A DNA stretch of 64,000 nucleotides from Accumulibacter sp. (GCA_024235695.1 JACKLX010000005.1:177708-241707), one strand, 5' to 3'; positions 19,945 through 27,478 are shown, numbered from the stretch's first letter. Program-made: numbers and translations. Notes: generated by a model not told the origin, from the sequence alone.

Positions 19945-20682
19945 TTAGCGAGTGATCGCCTCCGGGAGCAGGCGATCGAACTCCTTCCTGACGACCGCGT
20001 AGCACTCGCAGCAGCGCGCCTCCAGACCGGCCCGGTCGACTACGGTGATGCGCCCGCGCTGATAGGCGATCAAGCCGGCGCGCTGCAAGTTGCCGGCGGC
20101 CTCGGTAACCCCCTCGCGGCGTACGCCGAGCATGTTGGCGATCAGTTCCTGCGTCATCACCAGTTCGTTCGAGAGCAGGCGGTCTAGGGAGAGCAGCAGC
20201 CAGCGGCACAGTTGCTGGTCGAGCGAATGATGGCGGTTGCACACCGCCGTCTGCGCCATCTGCGTCAGCAGAGCCTGGGTGTAGCGCAGCAACAGGCGCT
20301 GCATCGGGCCGGCACGATAAAACTCATCCTTGAGCACCTGGCCCGGCAAGCGGTAGGCGTGGCCGGCGCTTTGCACAACGGCGCGGCTCGACGTGCTTTC
20401 GCCGCCCATGAACAGCGACACGCCGACAATCCCCTCGTTACCGACCACGGCGATCTCAGCCGACGAGCCGTCCTCCATGACATAGAGCAGGGACACGATG
20501 GCGCTAGTGGGGAAGTAGACATGGCGCATCTGAATGCCGGATTCGTAGAGCACTTCGGCGAGCGGCATTGGGACCAGTTCCAGACTGGGAAGGAGGCGCG
20601 CGTATTCGTCCGCCGGCAGCGCGGCGAGCAGGTGGTTCTGGCGCGGGTCATGCGTGGCAGACACCTGGCGGAGCGAGGGCAT
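19945..20682 (-). CDS. Crp/Fnr-type transcriptional regulator, copy 2
   Basis: This 245-residue regulator has a beta-roll sensor domain (about 20-130), a dimerisation helix (about 125-150) and a winged helix with [24 protein letters not shown]. Arg and Glu stand at the positions of CRP Arg180 and Glu181, while CRP Arg185 is replaced by Glu. A Crp-family TGT half-site with a changed core would fit. There is no iron-sulfur cysteine pattern of Fnr and no recognisable cAMP pocket. The ATG at 20682 was chosen by alignment with copy 3 (26025-26765), which is about 92% identical by eye. It is divergent to a 99-residue unknown gene and both share the dyad at 20782, which suggests autoregulation. Confidence 0.9.
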   Translation of the reverse strand: MPSLRQVSATHDPRQNHLLAALPADEYARLLPSLELVPMPLAEVLYESGIQMRHVYFPTSAIVSLLYVMEDGSSAEIAVVGNEGIVGVSLFMGGESTSSRAVVQSAGHAYRLPGQVLKDEFYRAGPMQRLLLRYTQALLTQMAQTAVCNRHHSLDQQLCRWLLLSLDRLLSNELVMTQELIANMLGVRREGVTEAAGNLQRAGLIAYQRGRITVVDRAGLEARCCECYAVVRKEFDRLLPEAITR

Positions 20683-20757
20683 GGCGGTTGACCCGGTGAT
20701 CAGCAGCGATCGGACGAGTTCGCCGACGCGCTGGGATTCAAGCTTGCAAGTATGTTG

Positions 20758-20763
20758 ACTATA
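20758..20763 (-). promoter_or_regulatory. -10 hexamer of crp copy 2
   Basis: On the minus strand this reads TATAGT, 75 bases before the gene. The centre of dyad site 2 is 26.5 bp upstream of its first base, and the site covers the -35 position. The same 26.5-bp spacing is found at crp copy 3. Confidence 0.55.
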
Positions 20764-20781
20764 CACGCGCCGTACCGGCCA

Positions 20782-20797
20782 TGTGCAGCAGCGCACA
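20782..20797. promoter_or_regulatory. Crp-like dyad site 2, between crp copy 2 and a 99-residue gene
   Basis: TGTGCAGCAGCGCACA keeps both outer TGT/ACA arms and the AGCG core. On the plus strand a CAGGCT begins 29.5 bp from its centre (20819); on the minus strand TATAGT begins 26.5 bp away. It can therefore serve both divergent genes. Confidence 0.6.
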
Positions 20798-20916
20798 GAC
20801 GCAGCCGGGCGTTCGGCGCAGGCTCTACACGCTCATGGCGAGACGCTGTGGATCGGACCTCACCCGTGTCGCCGCCGCCGCTCGCTTCCAATCGTCAAAC
20901 AGTCACCGGAATCCGC

Positions 20917-21216
20917 ATGGACAACCATCAATTCACGACCCAAGTGGCTCTGGAGTTTCATCGGCGCGTGGCGGCGATCATCGCTGCTGTCCAGGCCGGA
21001 ATGGGAGACAACGGCGTGCATGAGCTGCTCGGCTACGCCACCGACTTCGCAGTCGGCGAGGCCCGCGGACGGCAGACCCTGGTGCTGAAGAGCCGCCACC
21101 ATTCGAGCTGTGTGCACCTTCAATGGGAAACCATCCTCGGCGATGGCCCCGCTGATCGGCAACTCGTGGACGACGCCATTCAGAGCGCGATCAACGACCT
21201 CGTCCGACGGTCATGA
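20917..21216 (+). CDS. 99-residue conserved protein of unknown function, copy 1
   Basis: I do not recognise the family. The protein is soluble, with no signal peptide or membrane helix. An N-terminal amphipathic helix contains EFHRRVAAIIAAVQAG, followed by a mixed segment (LLGYATDFAVGEARGRQTLVLKSR) and a C-terminal helix (DRQLVDDAIQSAINDLV). A paralogue at 40549-40848 shares the FHRR-AAII-AVQAG, LLGY-TD, ILGD and AINDL/AINEL motifs at about 50% identity. Both copies start at a Crp-like dyad and both are divergent from a crp-like gene or remnant. The context suggests an accessory factor of the regulon. The start was set by alignment of the two copies. Confidence 0.75.
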   Translation: MDNHQFTTQVALEFHRRVAAIIAAVQAGMGDNGVHELLGYATDFAVGEARGRQTLVLKSRHHSSCVHLQWETILGDGPADRQLVDDAIQSAINDLVRRS

Positions 21217-21253
21217 CTTTCAGGTACCGGCTATTGCCGCCGACCAACCGCTG

Positions 21254-21269
21254 TGCGCGCCAGCGTACA
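21254..21269. promoter_or_regulatory. Crp-like dyad site 3
   Basis: TGCGCGCCAGCGTACA matches 12 of 14 fixed consensus positions. It lies 38 bases after the 99-residue gene and 116 bases before site 4. The rest of the 361-base gap 21217-21577 holds site 4 and the osmB leader. Confidence 0.45.
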
Positions 21270-21369
21270 GCGAGCGTCCTGAATTCGCTGGCCGATTGCC
21301 GGCCTGGCCGATCGCCGCAATGTCTGTGCGGCGTGGCAGCAGCCAGCACCCTCCTCGATTGTGCGCCTG

Positions 21370-21385
21370 TGTTCGCTGGCAGACA
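21370..21385. promoter_or_regulatory. Crp-like dyad site 4, osmB-like copy 2 promoter
   Basis: TGTTCGCTGGCAGACA is identical to site 7 at 27018 in front of the other intact osmB-like gene. The hexamer TAGCCT begins at 21407, exactly 29.5 bp from the dyad centre, as in class II Crp-activated promoters. Transcription from there would give a leader of about 160 bases. Confidence 0.65.
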
Positions 21386-21511
21386 GACCGCCAGAGCGGT
21401 TCTGTGTAGCCTGAATTGATCCGGCGCGGCAACTGTGCGGCGACTGCGCCGCGCTGACGCGCGACGCTGGCAAGAAGCGTGCGCGTCGCGAAACGAAATG
21501 TTTGTGCGCCT

Positions 21512-21533
21512 GTCGCAAGCCGTAGTGGGCCAG
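21512..21533 (+). other. conserved leader block in osmB-like mRNA
   Basis: This 22-base block begins GTCGCAAGCCG and ends GGCCAG. It recurs with 20 of 22 bases at 27191-27212 in the leader of the paralogous gene. In both cases it ends exactly 44 bases before the start codon, while surrounding leader sequence is dissimilar. Its role is unknown. Confidence 0.45.
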
Positions 21534-21577
21534 ACGAGACGTGCCAGAAGGACCATTTTTCACGAAGAGGCAAGGCC

Positions 21578-21799
21578 ATGAAAACGATTCGGAGAGTTGC
21601 CTTGAGCGCACTCGTCGCAGCCCTTCTGTTCGGCCTTGGTGGCTGTGCGGACATGTCGGCGCAGGACAAGAGTACCAGCATCGACGCCGGCGCCGGCGCC
21701 CTCGGAGTATCCACTCTGCCGGACGGCAGCACCGTCGGGACCGTCGGCGGCGCCGCTGTCGGCGGCGTGATCGGCGACGACAGCGGCAAGAAGAAGTGA
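21578..21799 (+). CDS. OsmB-like glycine-zipper lipoprotein, copy 2
   Basis: This 73-residue lipoprotein has a signal peptide ending in the lipobox GGC near residue 23. It then has a glycine-rich segment (GTVGGAAVGGVIG) that pairs membrane helices. E. coli OsmB, an osmotically induced outer-membrane lipoprotein, has the same pattern. In this copy the first zipper is degraded: IDAGAGALGVSTLPDGSTVG replaces the IGAGAGAVGGAVLTGGSAIG of the copy at 27257, and the tail is GDDSGKKK instead of GHEVSK. GAGG precedes the ATG. It is followed by a small lipoprotein gene 123 bases on, the same order as at 27257-27806. Confidence 0.82.
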   Translation: MKTIRRVALSALVAALLFGLGGCADMSAQDKSTSIDAGAGALGVSTLPDGSTVGTVGGAAVGGVIGDDSGKKK

Positions 21800-21922
21800 C
21801 GCGCCTTGCCCCTGGCAGGTGCCTGACGCCGGCTCGTCACCCTCGTTACCCTGATCCCGCCGTCCACGCGACTCGTGGTCACTGACACAGCGGGGCGATC
21901 GAATTACCAGGAGGTATCAGAG

Positions 21923-22129
21923 ATGAAACTCGGTGGATCAATCAACGCAGCCTTGCTCGTCAGCGCGCTGCTGTTGGCTCTATCCGCTTGCCAGAAGCAC
22001 GAAGGCGAAGGCCCGGCAGAGCACGCAGGAAAGGCTATCGACAAGGTGGTAGAAAAGGCTGGGCAGCAGGTCGAGAAGGCCGGTGAAGCCATCCAGGACG
22101 CTGCCAAAGGCGACCAGGACAAGAAGTAG
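21923..22129 (+). CDS. small Lys/Glu-rich lipoprotein, copy 2
   Basis: This 68-residue paralogue of the proteins at 18450 and 27612 has a lipobox LSAC. The mature chain is a charged helix with VVEKAGQQVEKAGEAIQDAAKG. An excellent ribosome site (AGGAGG) precedes the ATG by eight bases. It sits downstream of the osmB-like gene and ends in a hairpin at 22144, so the pair may be one transcript. Its function is unknown; the repeated helix suggests a LEA-like or envelope-spacer role, which is an inference. Confidence 0.82.
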   Translation: MKLGGSINAALLVSALLLALSACQKHEGEGPAEHAGKAIDKVVEKAGQQVEKAGEAIQDAAKGDQDKK

Positions 22130-22143
22130 GATGTCGGAAACGC

Positions 22144-22162
22144 GCGCGACCTGTCGTCGCGC
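22144..22162 (+). terminator. hairpin after small lipoprotein copy 2
   Basis: GCGCGAC and GTCGCGC form a 7-bp GC stem with a 5-base loop, 14 bases past the stop. A longer version of the same hairpin follows copy 3 at 27819, so the terminator was duplicated with the gene. Confidence 0.5.
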
Positions 22163-22273
22163 CACCGAAACGATCGCAAGGTCCGTGTTTCGGGTTGGCG
22201 TGAGCGCTCGGCGGACGAGGTCCACCAGCCGCCGTTGCACAGAAAGCGACATCGCGCCGTCGCGGTACCGGCC

Positions 22274-24841
22274 ATGAACAATTCCCCGACCTCGGTGCTT
22301 CCGGTCGATGACGATCCCGCCGAAGTTCGACTTGTCCAGGCAGCGCTCGCCGCCACTGGCGACAACCCCTTTAGGCTTGAATGGGTGAACCGACTCGCCG
22401 ATGCGCTGGAACGGCTGGGCAGGCACGGTTTCGATGTGGTCTTGCTTGGCCTGACCCTGCCCGACGGCCAGAGGCTTGCGACGTTCCATCCGCTCGTCGA
22501 GGCCGCGCCGAATGCACTGATTCTGATCCCCTCCCCGGCAAGCGACGAGGAATCCGCGCACCTGGCCTTGCCGGGCGGCGTCGATGAACATGTTGCCGCC
22601 CACAGCCCGCCAGCCTCGTACGACGCCATCGAGCGCGGGGCAAGCCAGAGCGCGCTGTGCAACGGCGAGACGTTCTTCCGCGCCATCAGCGATGCCTCGC
22701 CTCTGGGCATCTTCGTCGCCGACGCCCAGGGTCGTTGCGTCTATAGCAATGCCGCTCATCACAAGATATCAGGGCGAAGCCTTGAGCAGACACTGGGCAC
22801 GAACTGGAGCCGGTCGATCCACCCGGAGGATCGCCAGCGCGTTGTTGCCGCGTGGCACGCCGCCGCGCGCGCTCAGGAGCCATTCCAGGCGGAGGTCCGC
22901 TGCCTGCGGGAAGACGGGAGCGTCGTATGGGCGCGCTTGAACGCGGCCCCCCTGGGTGACCTGGGGGCGACGCAAGCTCAGGTGCAGACGGTTGAAGACA
23001 TCAGCGTGCGCAAGTCGATGGAATCCGTGTTGCAAGCGGCGGAAGAGGCCCTGTTCGAGGAAAGGGAGCGAGCCCGGGTGACGCTCAACTCGATTGGTGA
23101 CGCGGTGCTGACCACTGACCTTCTGGGCAACGTCAGCTATCTGAATCTGGTAGCCGAGGCGATGACCGGCTGGTCTCGAGAGGAGGCACTGGGCCGGCCG
23201 CTTTCCGAGGTATTCAGGATCATCGACGGCACGACACGCCAGGCCGCTGCGAATCCCGTCCAACGCGTCATCGACGAGGACAGGAGCCTGGGCTTGATCG
23301 CCGATTGTCTCCTGGTGCGCCGTGACGGGGCCGAGTACGCCATCGAGGATTCGGCCGCGCCCATCCACAACCGATATGGCCGGGTGGTCGGCGCGGTGAT
23401 CGTTTTCCACGACGTCAGCAAATCGCGGGCGATGACGCTGAAAATGGCCCATCTGGCCCAGCACGACGTTCTCACCGGCCTGGCAAACCGGTCGTTGTTG
23501 ACAGAACGGCTTGCGCACGCCATCGCTCTGGCCCGGCGGCACGCCAAGCAGGTCGCGCTGCTGTTCCTGGACCTCGATCATTTCAAGGACATCAACGATT
23601 CTCTGGGGCATGTGGCAGGCGACCAATTGCTGCAGTCGCTCGCGAGCCGCCTGGCGGCGTGTGTGCGCACCACCGACACGGTATGCCGCCAGGGCGGTGA
23701 CGAGTTCGTGATCCTGCTGGCGGACATCGAGCAACCCCAGGATGCCGCCCATGTTGCGGAGAAGTTGCACGCGGCTTGCGCTGCGCCGCAACTCGTCGGC
23801 GGGCACGAACTCCATGTGACCTTGAGCGTCGGCATCAGCGTCTATCCGGATGACGGCGGCGACGCGGATACCATGATGCGCAACGCGGACACCGCGATGT
23901 ATCACGCCAAGGCAAGTGGGCGCAACAGCTACCAGTTCTTCACGGCCGACATGAACACCCGCGCGGTGCGCCGACTGTTGGTCGAAAGCAGCCTGCGCCG
24001 CGCCCTGAAGCAGGACGAGTTCGTGCTCCATTACCAGCCACAGATAGATCTTGCTGCAGGCACCATGACCGGTGCCGAGGCCCTTGTCCGCTGGCGGGAT
24101 CCCGATCGTGGGCTGGTCTACCCGGGCGACTTCCTGGCGATTGCGGAAGAGTGTGGTCTCATCGTCCCGATTGGCCGCTGGGTGCTGCGCGAAGCCTGCA
24201 GGCAAGTCCAGGCCTGGCTGGATGCGGGCCTGCAGGTGGTTCCGGTGGCAGTCAACATTTCGGCGGTCGAGTTCAGACGCCGGGATTTTCTTGAAGGCGT
24301 TGCCCTGAGCCTGAAGGAGACCGGTTTGGCCGCCCGCTATCTCGAGCTGGAACTGACGGAAAGTACTCTCATGCACGACGCCGAGTCCTCGGCATCGGTG
24401 CTTGACGCTCTCAAGACCATGGGAATAAGGCTGGCCATCGACGACTTCGGTACCGGCTACTCGAGTCTGGGCTATCTGAAGCGCTTCCCGATTGGCACCC
24501 TGAAGATCGACCAATCCTTCGTGCGCGACATCGCCACCGGCGCGGACGACGCCACCATCGTCAGCACCGTCATCGGCATGGCGAGAAACCTCAGGCAGCG
24601 GGTCATTGCCGAGGGCGTCGAAACCCGCGAGCAACTCGCCTTCCTGCAGACTCAGCGCTGCGACGAGGGGCAAGGCTTTCAGTTCAGTCACCCCTTGTCC
24701 GCCGAGGATTTCGCGCGCCTACTGCGCGGGGGAAATGACTTGCCGCCATGGTGTCGGCCGGCGGGGTGGAAGCGAGGCTGCGTATTCCACAGCAAGCCGG
24801 GCTGGGATTCGACGCGAACACGGACGGCGATTCCACCGTAA
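22274..24841 (+). CDS. receiver-PAS-PAS-GGDEF-EAL cyclic-di-GMP protein
   Basis: This 855-residue protein makes and/or breaks cyclic di-GMP. An N-terminal receiver-like domain (about 1-120) has lost its phospho-acceptor: Gly59 stands where Asp is expected in LLxLTLPDG, and the conserved Lys is also gone. Two PAS domains follow (about 135-255 and 270-395). The GGDEF motif is intact at residues 474-478 and the EAL motif (EAL at 602-604) is accompanied by NISAVEF, ELTES, DDFGTGYSS and KIDQSFV, so the phosphodiesterase half looks active. The end is atypical: after the EAL domain a Trp/Arg-rich tail of about 35 residues runs to the stop. No helix for membrane insertion is seen. It has no dyad close to its start. 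Confidence 0.92.
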   Translation: MNNSPTSVLPVDDDPAEVRLVQAALAATGDNPFRLEWVNRLADALERLGRHGFDVVLLGLTLPDGQRLATFHPLVEAAPNALILIPSPASDEESAHLALPGGVDEHVAAHSPPASYDAIERGASQSALCNGETFFRAISDASPLGIFVADAQGRCVYSNAAHHKISGRSLEQTLGTNWSRSIHPEDRQRVVAAWHAAARAQEPFQAEVRCLREDGSVVWARLNAAPLGDLGATQAQVQTVEDISVRKSMESVLQAAEEALFEERERARVTLNSIGDAVLTTDLLGNVSYLNLVAEAMTGWSREEALGRPLSEVFRIIDGTTRQAAANPVQRVIDEDRSLGLIADCLLVRRDGAEYAIEDSAAPIHNRYGRVVGAVIVFHDVSKSRAMTLKMAHLAQHDVLTGLANRSLLTERLAHAIALARRHAKQVALLFLDLDHFKDINDSLGHVAGDQLLQSLASRLAACVRTTDTVCRQGGDEFVILLADIEQPQDAAHVAEKLHAACAAPQLVGGHELHVTLSVGISVYPDDGGDADTMMRNADTAMYHAKASGRNSYQFFTADMNTRAVRRLLVESSLRRALKQDEFVLHYQPQIDLAAGTMTGAEALVRWRDPDRGLVYPGDFLAIAEECGLIVPIGRWVLREACRQVQAWLDAGLQVVPVAVNISAVEFRRRDFLEGVALSLKETGLAARYLELELTESTLMHDAESSASVLDALKTMGIRLAIDDFGTGYSSLGYLKRFPIGTLKIDQSFVRDIATGADDATIVSTVIGMARNLRQRVIAEGVETREQLAFLQTQRCDEGQGFQFSHPLSAEDFARLLRGGNDLPPWCRPAGWKRGCVFHSKPGWDSTRTRTAIPP

Positions 24842-24923
24842 ACCGGACACTGACGGCTGGTGCTGCTTCGTCGCCACATGGCCGTCGATCGGATTGCGTC
24901 GGGCAGACCCGCGTAGGCGCCGA

Positions 24924-24939
24924 TGTTTGCTAGCGCACA
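24924..24939. promoter_or_regulatory. Crp-like dyad site 5, csbD promoter
   Basis: TGTTTGCTAGCGCACA matches 13 of 14 fixed positions and contains the palindromic GCTAGC. It lies 132 bases before csbD. TAGGCT begins 30.5 bp from its centre and GATAGT 25.5 bp from it; either could be the -10. Confidence 0.6.
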
Positions 24940-25071
24940 GAACTCGATCCCCGTTTGATAGTAGGCTCTCGACATCGACACCGGACATGGCTTGTTTGAT
25001 GACCGGTGTCGCAGGACGAACCGAAGCTGGCTCGGCCATCAGAAGTATCAACCGTTAGTCAGGAGTTAACG

Positions 25072-25275
25072 ATGAACAAAGATCAAGTCAAGGGCGCAGC
25101 AAAGGACCTCGGCGGCAAAGTGCAGGAAAAGGTCGGCAAACTGGTAGGCAGCAAGGAGCAGCAGGCAAAGGGACTGAAACACCAGGCTGAAGGCAAAGTG
25201 CAGAAACACGTCGGCGACGTGAAAGAGAACCTCAAACACGCCAGGGACGCCGTCAAGGACATCTTGAAACCGTAA
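25072..25275 (+). CDS. CsbD family stress-response protein
   Basis: This 67-residue, highly charged helical protein of the CsbD family begins MNKDQVKGAAKDLGGKVQEK and repeats the K-Q-x-x-G pattern (SKEQQAKGLKHQAEGKVQ). CsbD proteins are abundant under general or osmotic stress in many bacteria, but their biochemical role is not known. AGGAG lies seven bases before the ATG. It is preceded by dyad site 5, which places it in the proposed Crp-like regulon. A short hairpin-free gap follows. Confidence 0.92.
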   Translation: MNKDQVKGAAKDLGGKVQEKVGKLVGSKEQQAKGLKHQAEGKVQKHVGDVKENLKHARDAVKDILKP

Positions 25276-25721
25276 CCCCAATCGGCATACCTGGCCATCG
25301 GTTTCACCAAGCAGACGCCAATGGCGGCTGCTTCGTTTCCTGTGCTCATGCGCGCGGTGCGCGGTGTCGAGGCGAGGCTGCCAGGCGAAATCATTGACCA
25401 TGACAACGGTATCTGCCGCGTCGGCCTCAGAGGCGGTGAAGCCTGCTTCAGTGTGCGGTGAGGTACGGACGCTTGTCCTCGCCTGCTGATGACCGGTATC
25501 AAGGACATGGCGACGGTTGCGGAAGTCAGCCAGGTTGCTGGCGATGGTCGCCGCGAGGACCAGAAGGAGACCATCGCCATTAAGGAGCCGCCGCAGCAAC
25601 AGGTGGCAGACAAGCCACGTCGCCCCGCGGAAGGCGGCCCGGGCGTGCAGCACGGATGTGCGCGAACGCCGCACCGCTACGATGTACCGTTACCAGGAAG
25701 ATCGCAATGTCATTATGAACG
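25276..25721. other. 446-base gap with no convincing gene
   Basis: An ATG frame of 46 codons at 25321 and one of 80 codons at 25489 exist but lack ribosome sites, and I cannot support them. Degenerate matches to the dyad are at 25452 (TGTGCGGTGAGGTACG) and 25657; neither is strong. The region ends at the DUF3309 remnant. Confidence 0.4.
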
Positions 25722-25865
25722 ATGCTATTGATCGTTGCCGCCCTGCTCCTGCTCGGCGTGATTTCCGCCTGACGACACAGCCGGGAATGGGGTTACGGCC
25801 CCAGCGGTGGTATTGGCCTGGTGGTGCTGATCCTGCTCGTTCTGTTGCTGATGGGCAAACTATAG
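25722..25865 (+). pseudogene. DUF3309 small membrane protein with in-frame TGA
   Basis: The frame reads MLLIVAALLLLGVISA, then a TGA at 25770-25772, then RHSREWGYGPSGGIGLVVLI and a hydrophobic tail ending LLMGKL with a TAG at 25863. DUF3309 proteins have a Trp at the position of the stop (family pattern TWP-SxxWGYGPSGG), so a single G-to-A change (TGG to TGA) has interrupted the gene. Everything after the stop keeps frame and family sequence, so the change looks recent. An assembly or sequencing error, or readthrough, would also explain it. Confidence 0.75.
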
Positions 25866-26024
25866 CGCGCCGCCTTGCCGGCGAATGACCGGAAGACCAG
25901 CCAGGACACCCGCGTTTCGGTGTTGGCGGCGCAAGGCTGAAGGGGGAGGAAGGCTGCAGACCAGCGCTGCCACGCGGCGCGGTCGCGCCCCGGGACCGAT
26001 TGCGACGGCACCCGCTCCTTCGGC

Positions 26025-26765
26025 TTAGCGGGTGACCGCGTCCGGGAGCAGGCGATCGAACTCCTTCTTGACCACCGCGTAGCACTCGCAGCAGCGCGCC
26101 TCCAGACCGGCCCGGTCGATTACGGTGATATGCCCGCCGCGCTGATACGTGATCAGGCCGGCGCGTTGCAAGTTGCCGGCAGCCTCGGTAACGCCCTCGC
26201 GGCGTACGCCGAGCATGTTGGCGATCAGTTCCTGCGTCATCACCAGTTCGTTCGAGAGCAGGCGGTCTAGGGAGAGCAGCAGCCAGCGGCACAGTTGCTG
26301 GTCGAGCGAATGATGGCGGTTGCACACCGCCGTCTGCGCCATCTGCGTCAGCAGAGCCTGGGTGTAGCGCAGCAACAGGCGCTGCATCGGGCCGGCGCGA
26401 TAGAACTCATCCTTAAGCACCGGGCCCGGCAAGCGGTAGGCGCGGCCGGCGCTCTGCACAACAGCCCGGCTCGGCGTGGTTTCGCCGCCCATGAACAGCG
26501 ACACGCCGACGATCCCCTCGTTGCCGACGACGGCGATTTCAGCCGACGAGCCGTCCTCCATGACATAGAGCAGAGACACGATCGAGGTGGTAGGGGAATA
26601 GACATGGCGCATCGGAACGCCGGACTCGTAGAGCGCCTCGGCGAGCGGCATCGGCACCCCCTCCAGACTGGGAAGGAGGCGCGCGTATTCGTCCGCCGGC
26701 AGCGCGGCGAGCAGGTGGTTCTGGCGCGGGTCATGCGTCGCGGACACCCGGGGGAGCGAGGGCAT
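26025..26765 (-). CDS. Crp/Fnr-type transcriptional regulator, copy 3
   Basis: This 246-residue regulator is nearly identical to copy 2 (about 20 differences, one inserted residue). It has the same sensor domain and the same recognition helix, [13 protein letters not shown]. At the DNA level a block of about 200 bases (26194-26398 against 20113-20318) looks almost unchanged, which points to recent duplication or gene conversion. Upstream are a perfect TATAAT (26846-26841, minus strand) and dyad site 6. As with copy 2, the gene appears to control itself. The osmB-like and small lipoprotein genes follow divergently to the right. Confidence 0.9.
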   Translation of the reverse strand: MPSLPRVSATHDPRQNHLLAALPADEYARLLPSLEGVPMPLAEALYESGVPMRHVYSPTTSIVSLLYVMEDGSSAEIAVVGNEGIVGVSLFMGGETTPSRAVVQSAGRAYRLPGPVLKDEFYRAGPMQRLLLRYTQALLTQMAQTAVCNRHHSLDQQLCRWLLLSLDRLLSNELVMTQELIANMLGVRREGVTEAAGNLQRAGLITYQRGGHITVIDRAGLEARCCECYAVVKKEFDRLLPDAVTR

Positions 26766-26840
26766 GGCGGTTCGCCTCGCAATCAGCAGTGATCGGACGA
26801 CCTCGCCGACGCACTCGCATCAATGCGTCGACGTGTATTT

Positions 26841-26846
26841 ATTATA
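26841..26846 (-). promoter_or_regulatory. -10 hexamer of crp copy 3
   Basis: The minus strand reads TATAAT, 75 bases upstream of the gene, with dyad site 6 centred 26.5 bp further upstream. The region 26766-27256 (491 bases) holds only this promoter, sites 6 and 7 and the osmB leader; no gene is seen in it. Confidence 0.65.
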
Positions 26847-26864
26847 TGTGCCCCGTATTGGCCA

Positions 26865-26880
26865 TGTGCCGTAGCGTACC
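26865..26880. promoter_or_regulatory. Crp-like dyad site 6, crp copy 3
   Basis: TGTGCCGTAGCGTACC matches 11 of 14 fixed positions and sits at the same distance from its -10 as site 2 does at crp copy 2. It covers the -35 position of the crp copy 3 promoter. Confidence 0.55.
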
Positions 26881-27017
26881 GACGTAAATAGGTGTTCGGC
26901 GAAGCCACCGCACACGCCTTCGGCGAGGCGCGCGGATGGGGCATCCCGCCAGCGTTGGGACGACGCTCGAAAGCTGTGTGGCGTGGGAATGACCGGCACC
27001 CTGCTCGATTGCTCCTG

Positions 27018-27033
27018 TGTTCGCTGGCAGACA
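27018..27033. promoter_or_regulatory. Crp-like dyad site 7, osmB-like copy 3 promoter
   Basis: TGTTCGCTGGCAGACA is identical to site 4. TATTCT begins at 27055, 29.5 bp from the dyad centre. The flanking bases CCTG before and GACCGC after are also shared with site 4. Confidence 0.65.
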
Positions 27034-27190
27034 GACCGCGAACGCAGTTCTGGGTATTCTCGGACAAGTGATTCCCGCTCGAACATCTGCTGTATCTGCA
27101 CCGTGGCAATGCCCGGTTGAAAGCAGTGCGGTCCTGGCGAAAAGAACCACGAGATCATTACCTGGATCGGGCGAAGATGTGCTTCGTCAA

Positions 27191-27212
27191 GTCGCAAGCC
27201 GGAGTCGGCCAG
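27191..27212 (+). other. conserved leader block in osmB-like mRNA, second copy
   Basis: Begins GTCGCAAGCCG and ends GGCCAG, differing from 21512-21533 at two bases. It ends 44 bases before the start codon, the same distance as in the first copy. Confidence 0.45.
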
Positions 27213-27256
27213 GCATGACCTCCCCGAAACGCAACATTCAACAAAGAGGTAAGCCC

Positions 27257-27472
27257 ATGAAAACGATTCAGAGATTTACGTTCAGTGCCCTCGCCACAAC
27301 CGTTCTGTTCAGCCTCGGTGCTTGTGCCGGCATGTCGGAGCAGGGCAAGAATACCGCCATCGGCGCCGGCGCCGGGGCCGTCGGCGGAGCCGTCCTAACG
27401 GGCGGCAGCGCCATCGGAACCGTCGGCGGCGCGGCTGTCGGCGGCGTCATCGGTCACGAAGTCAGCAAGTGA
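27257..27472 (+). CDS. osmB: OsmB-like glycine-zipper lipoprotein, copy 3
   Basis: This 71-residue lipoprotein is the best-preserved OsmB relative of the three. After a signal peptide with lipobox GAC come KNTAIGAGAGAVGGAVLTGG and SAIGTVGGAAVGGVIGHEVSK, which closely follow the mature region of E. coli OsmB. OsmB is an osmotically inducible outer-membrane lipoprotein of uncertain function. AAGAGG precedes the ATG. It is controlled, by inference, through dyad site 7. A long hairpin at 27479 separates it from the small lipoprotein gene. Confidence 0.87.
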   Translation: MKTIQRFTFSALATTVLFSLGACAGMSEQGKNTAIGAGAGAVGGAVLTGGSAIGTVGGAAVGGVIGHEVSK

Positions 27473-27478
27473 CGCGAA

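Noticed and set aside
25321-25461. 46-codon ATG frame after csbD
   Set aside because: No ribosome site and no recognisable sequence; kept only as a note in the gap entry.
25452-25672. Two degenerate matches to the dyad (25452 and 25657)
   Set aside because: Each has lost one arm or most of the core, with no -10 at the usual spacing.
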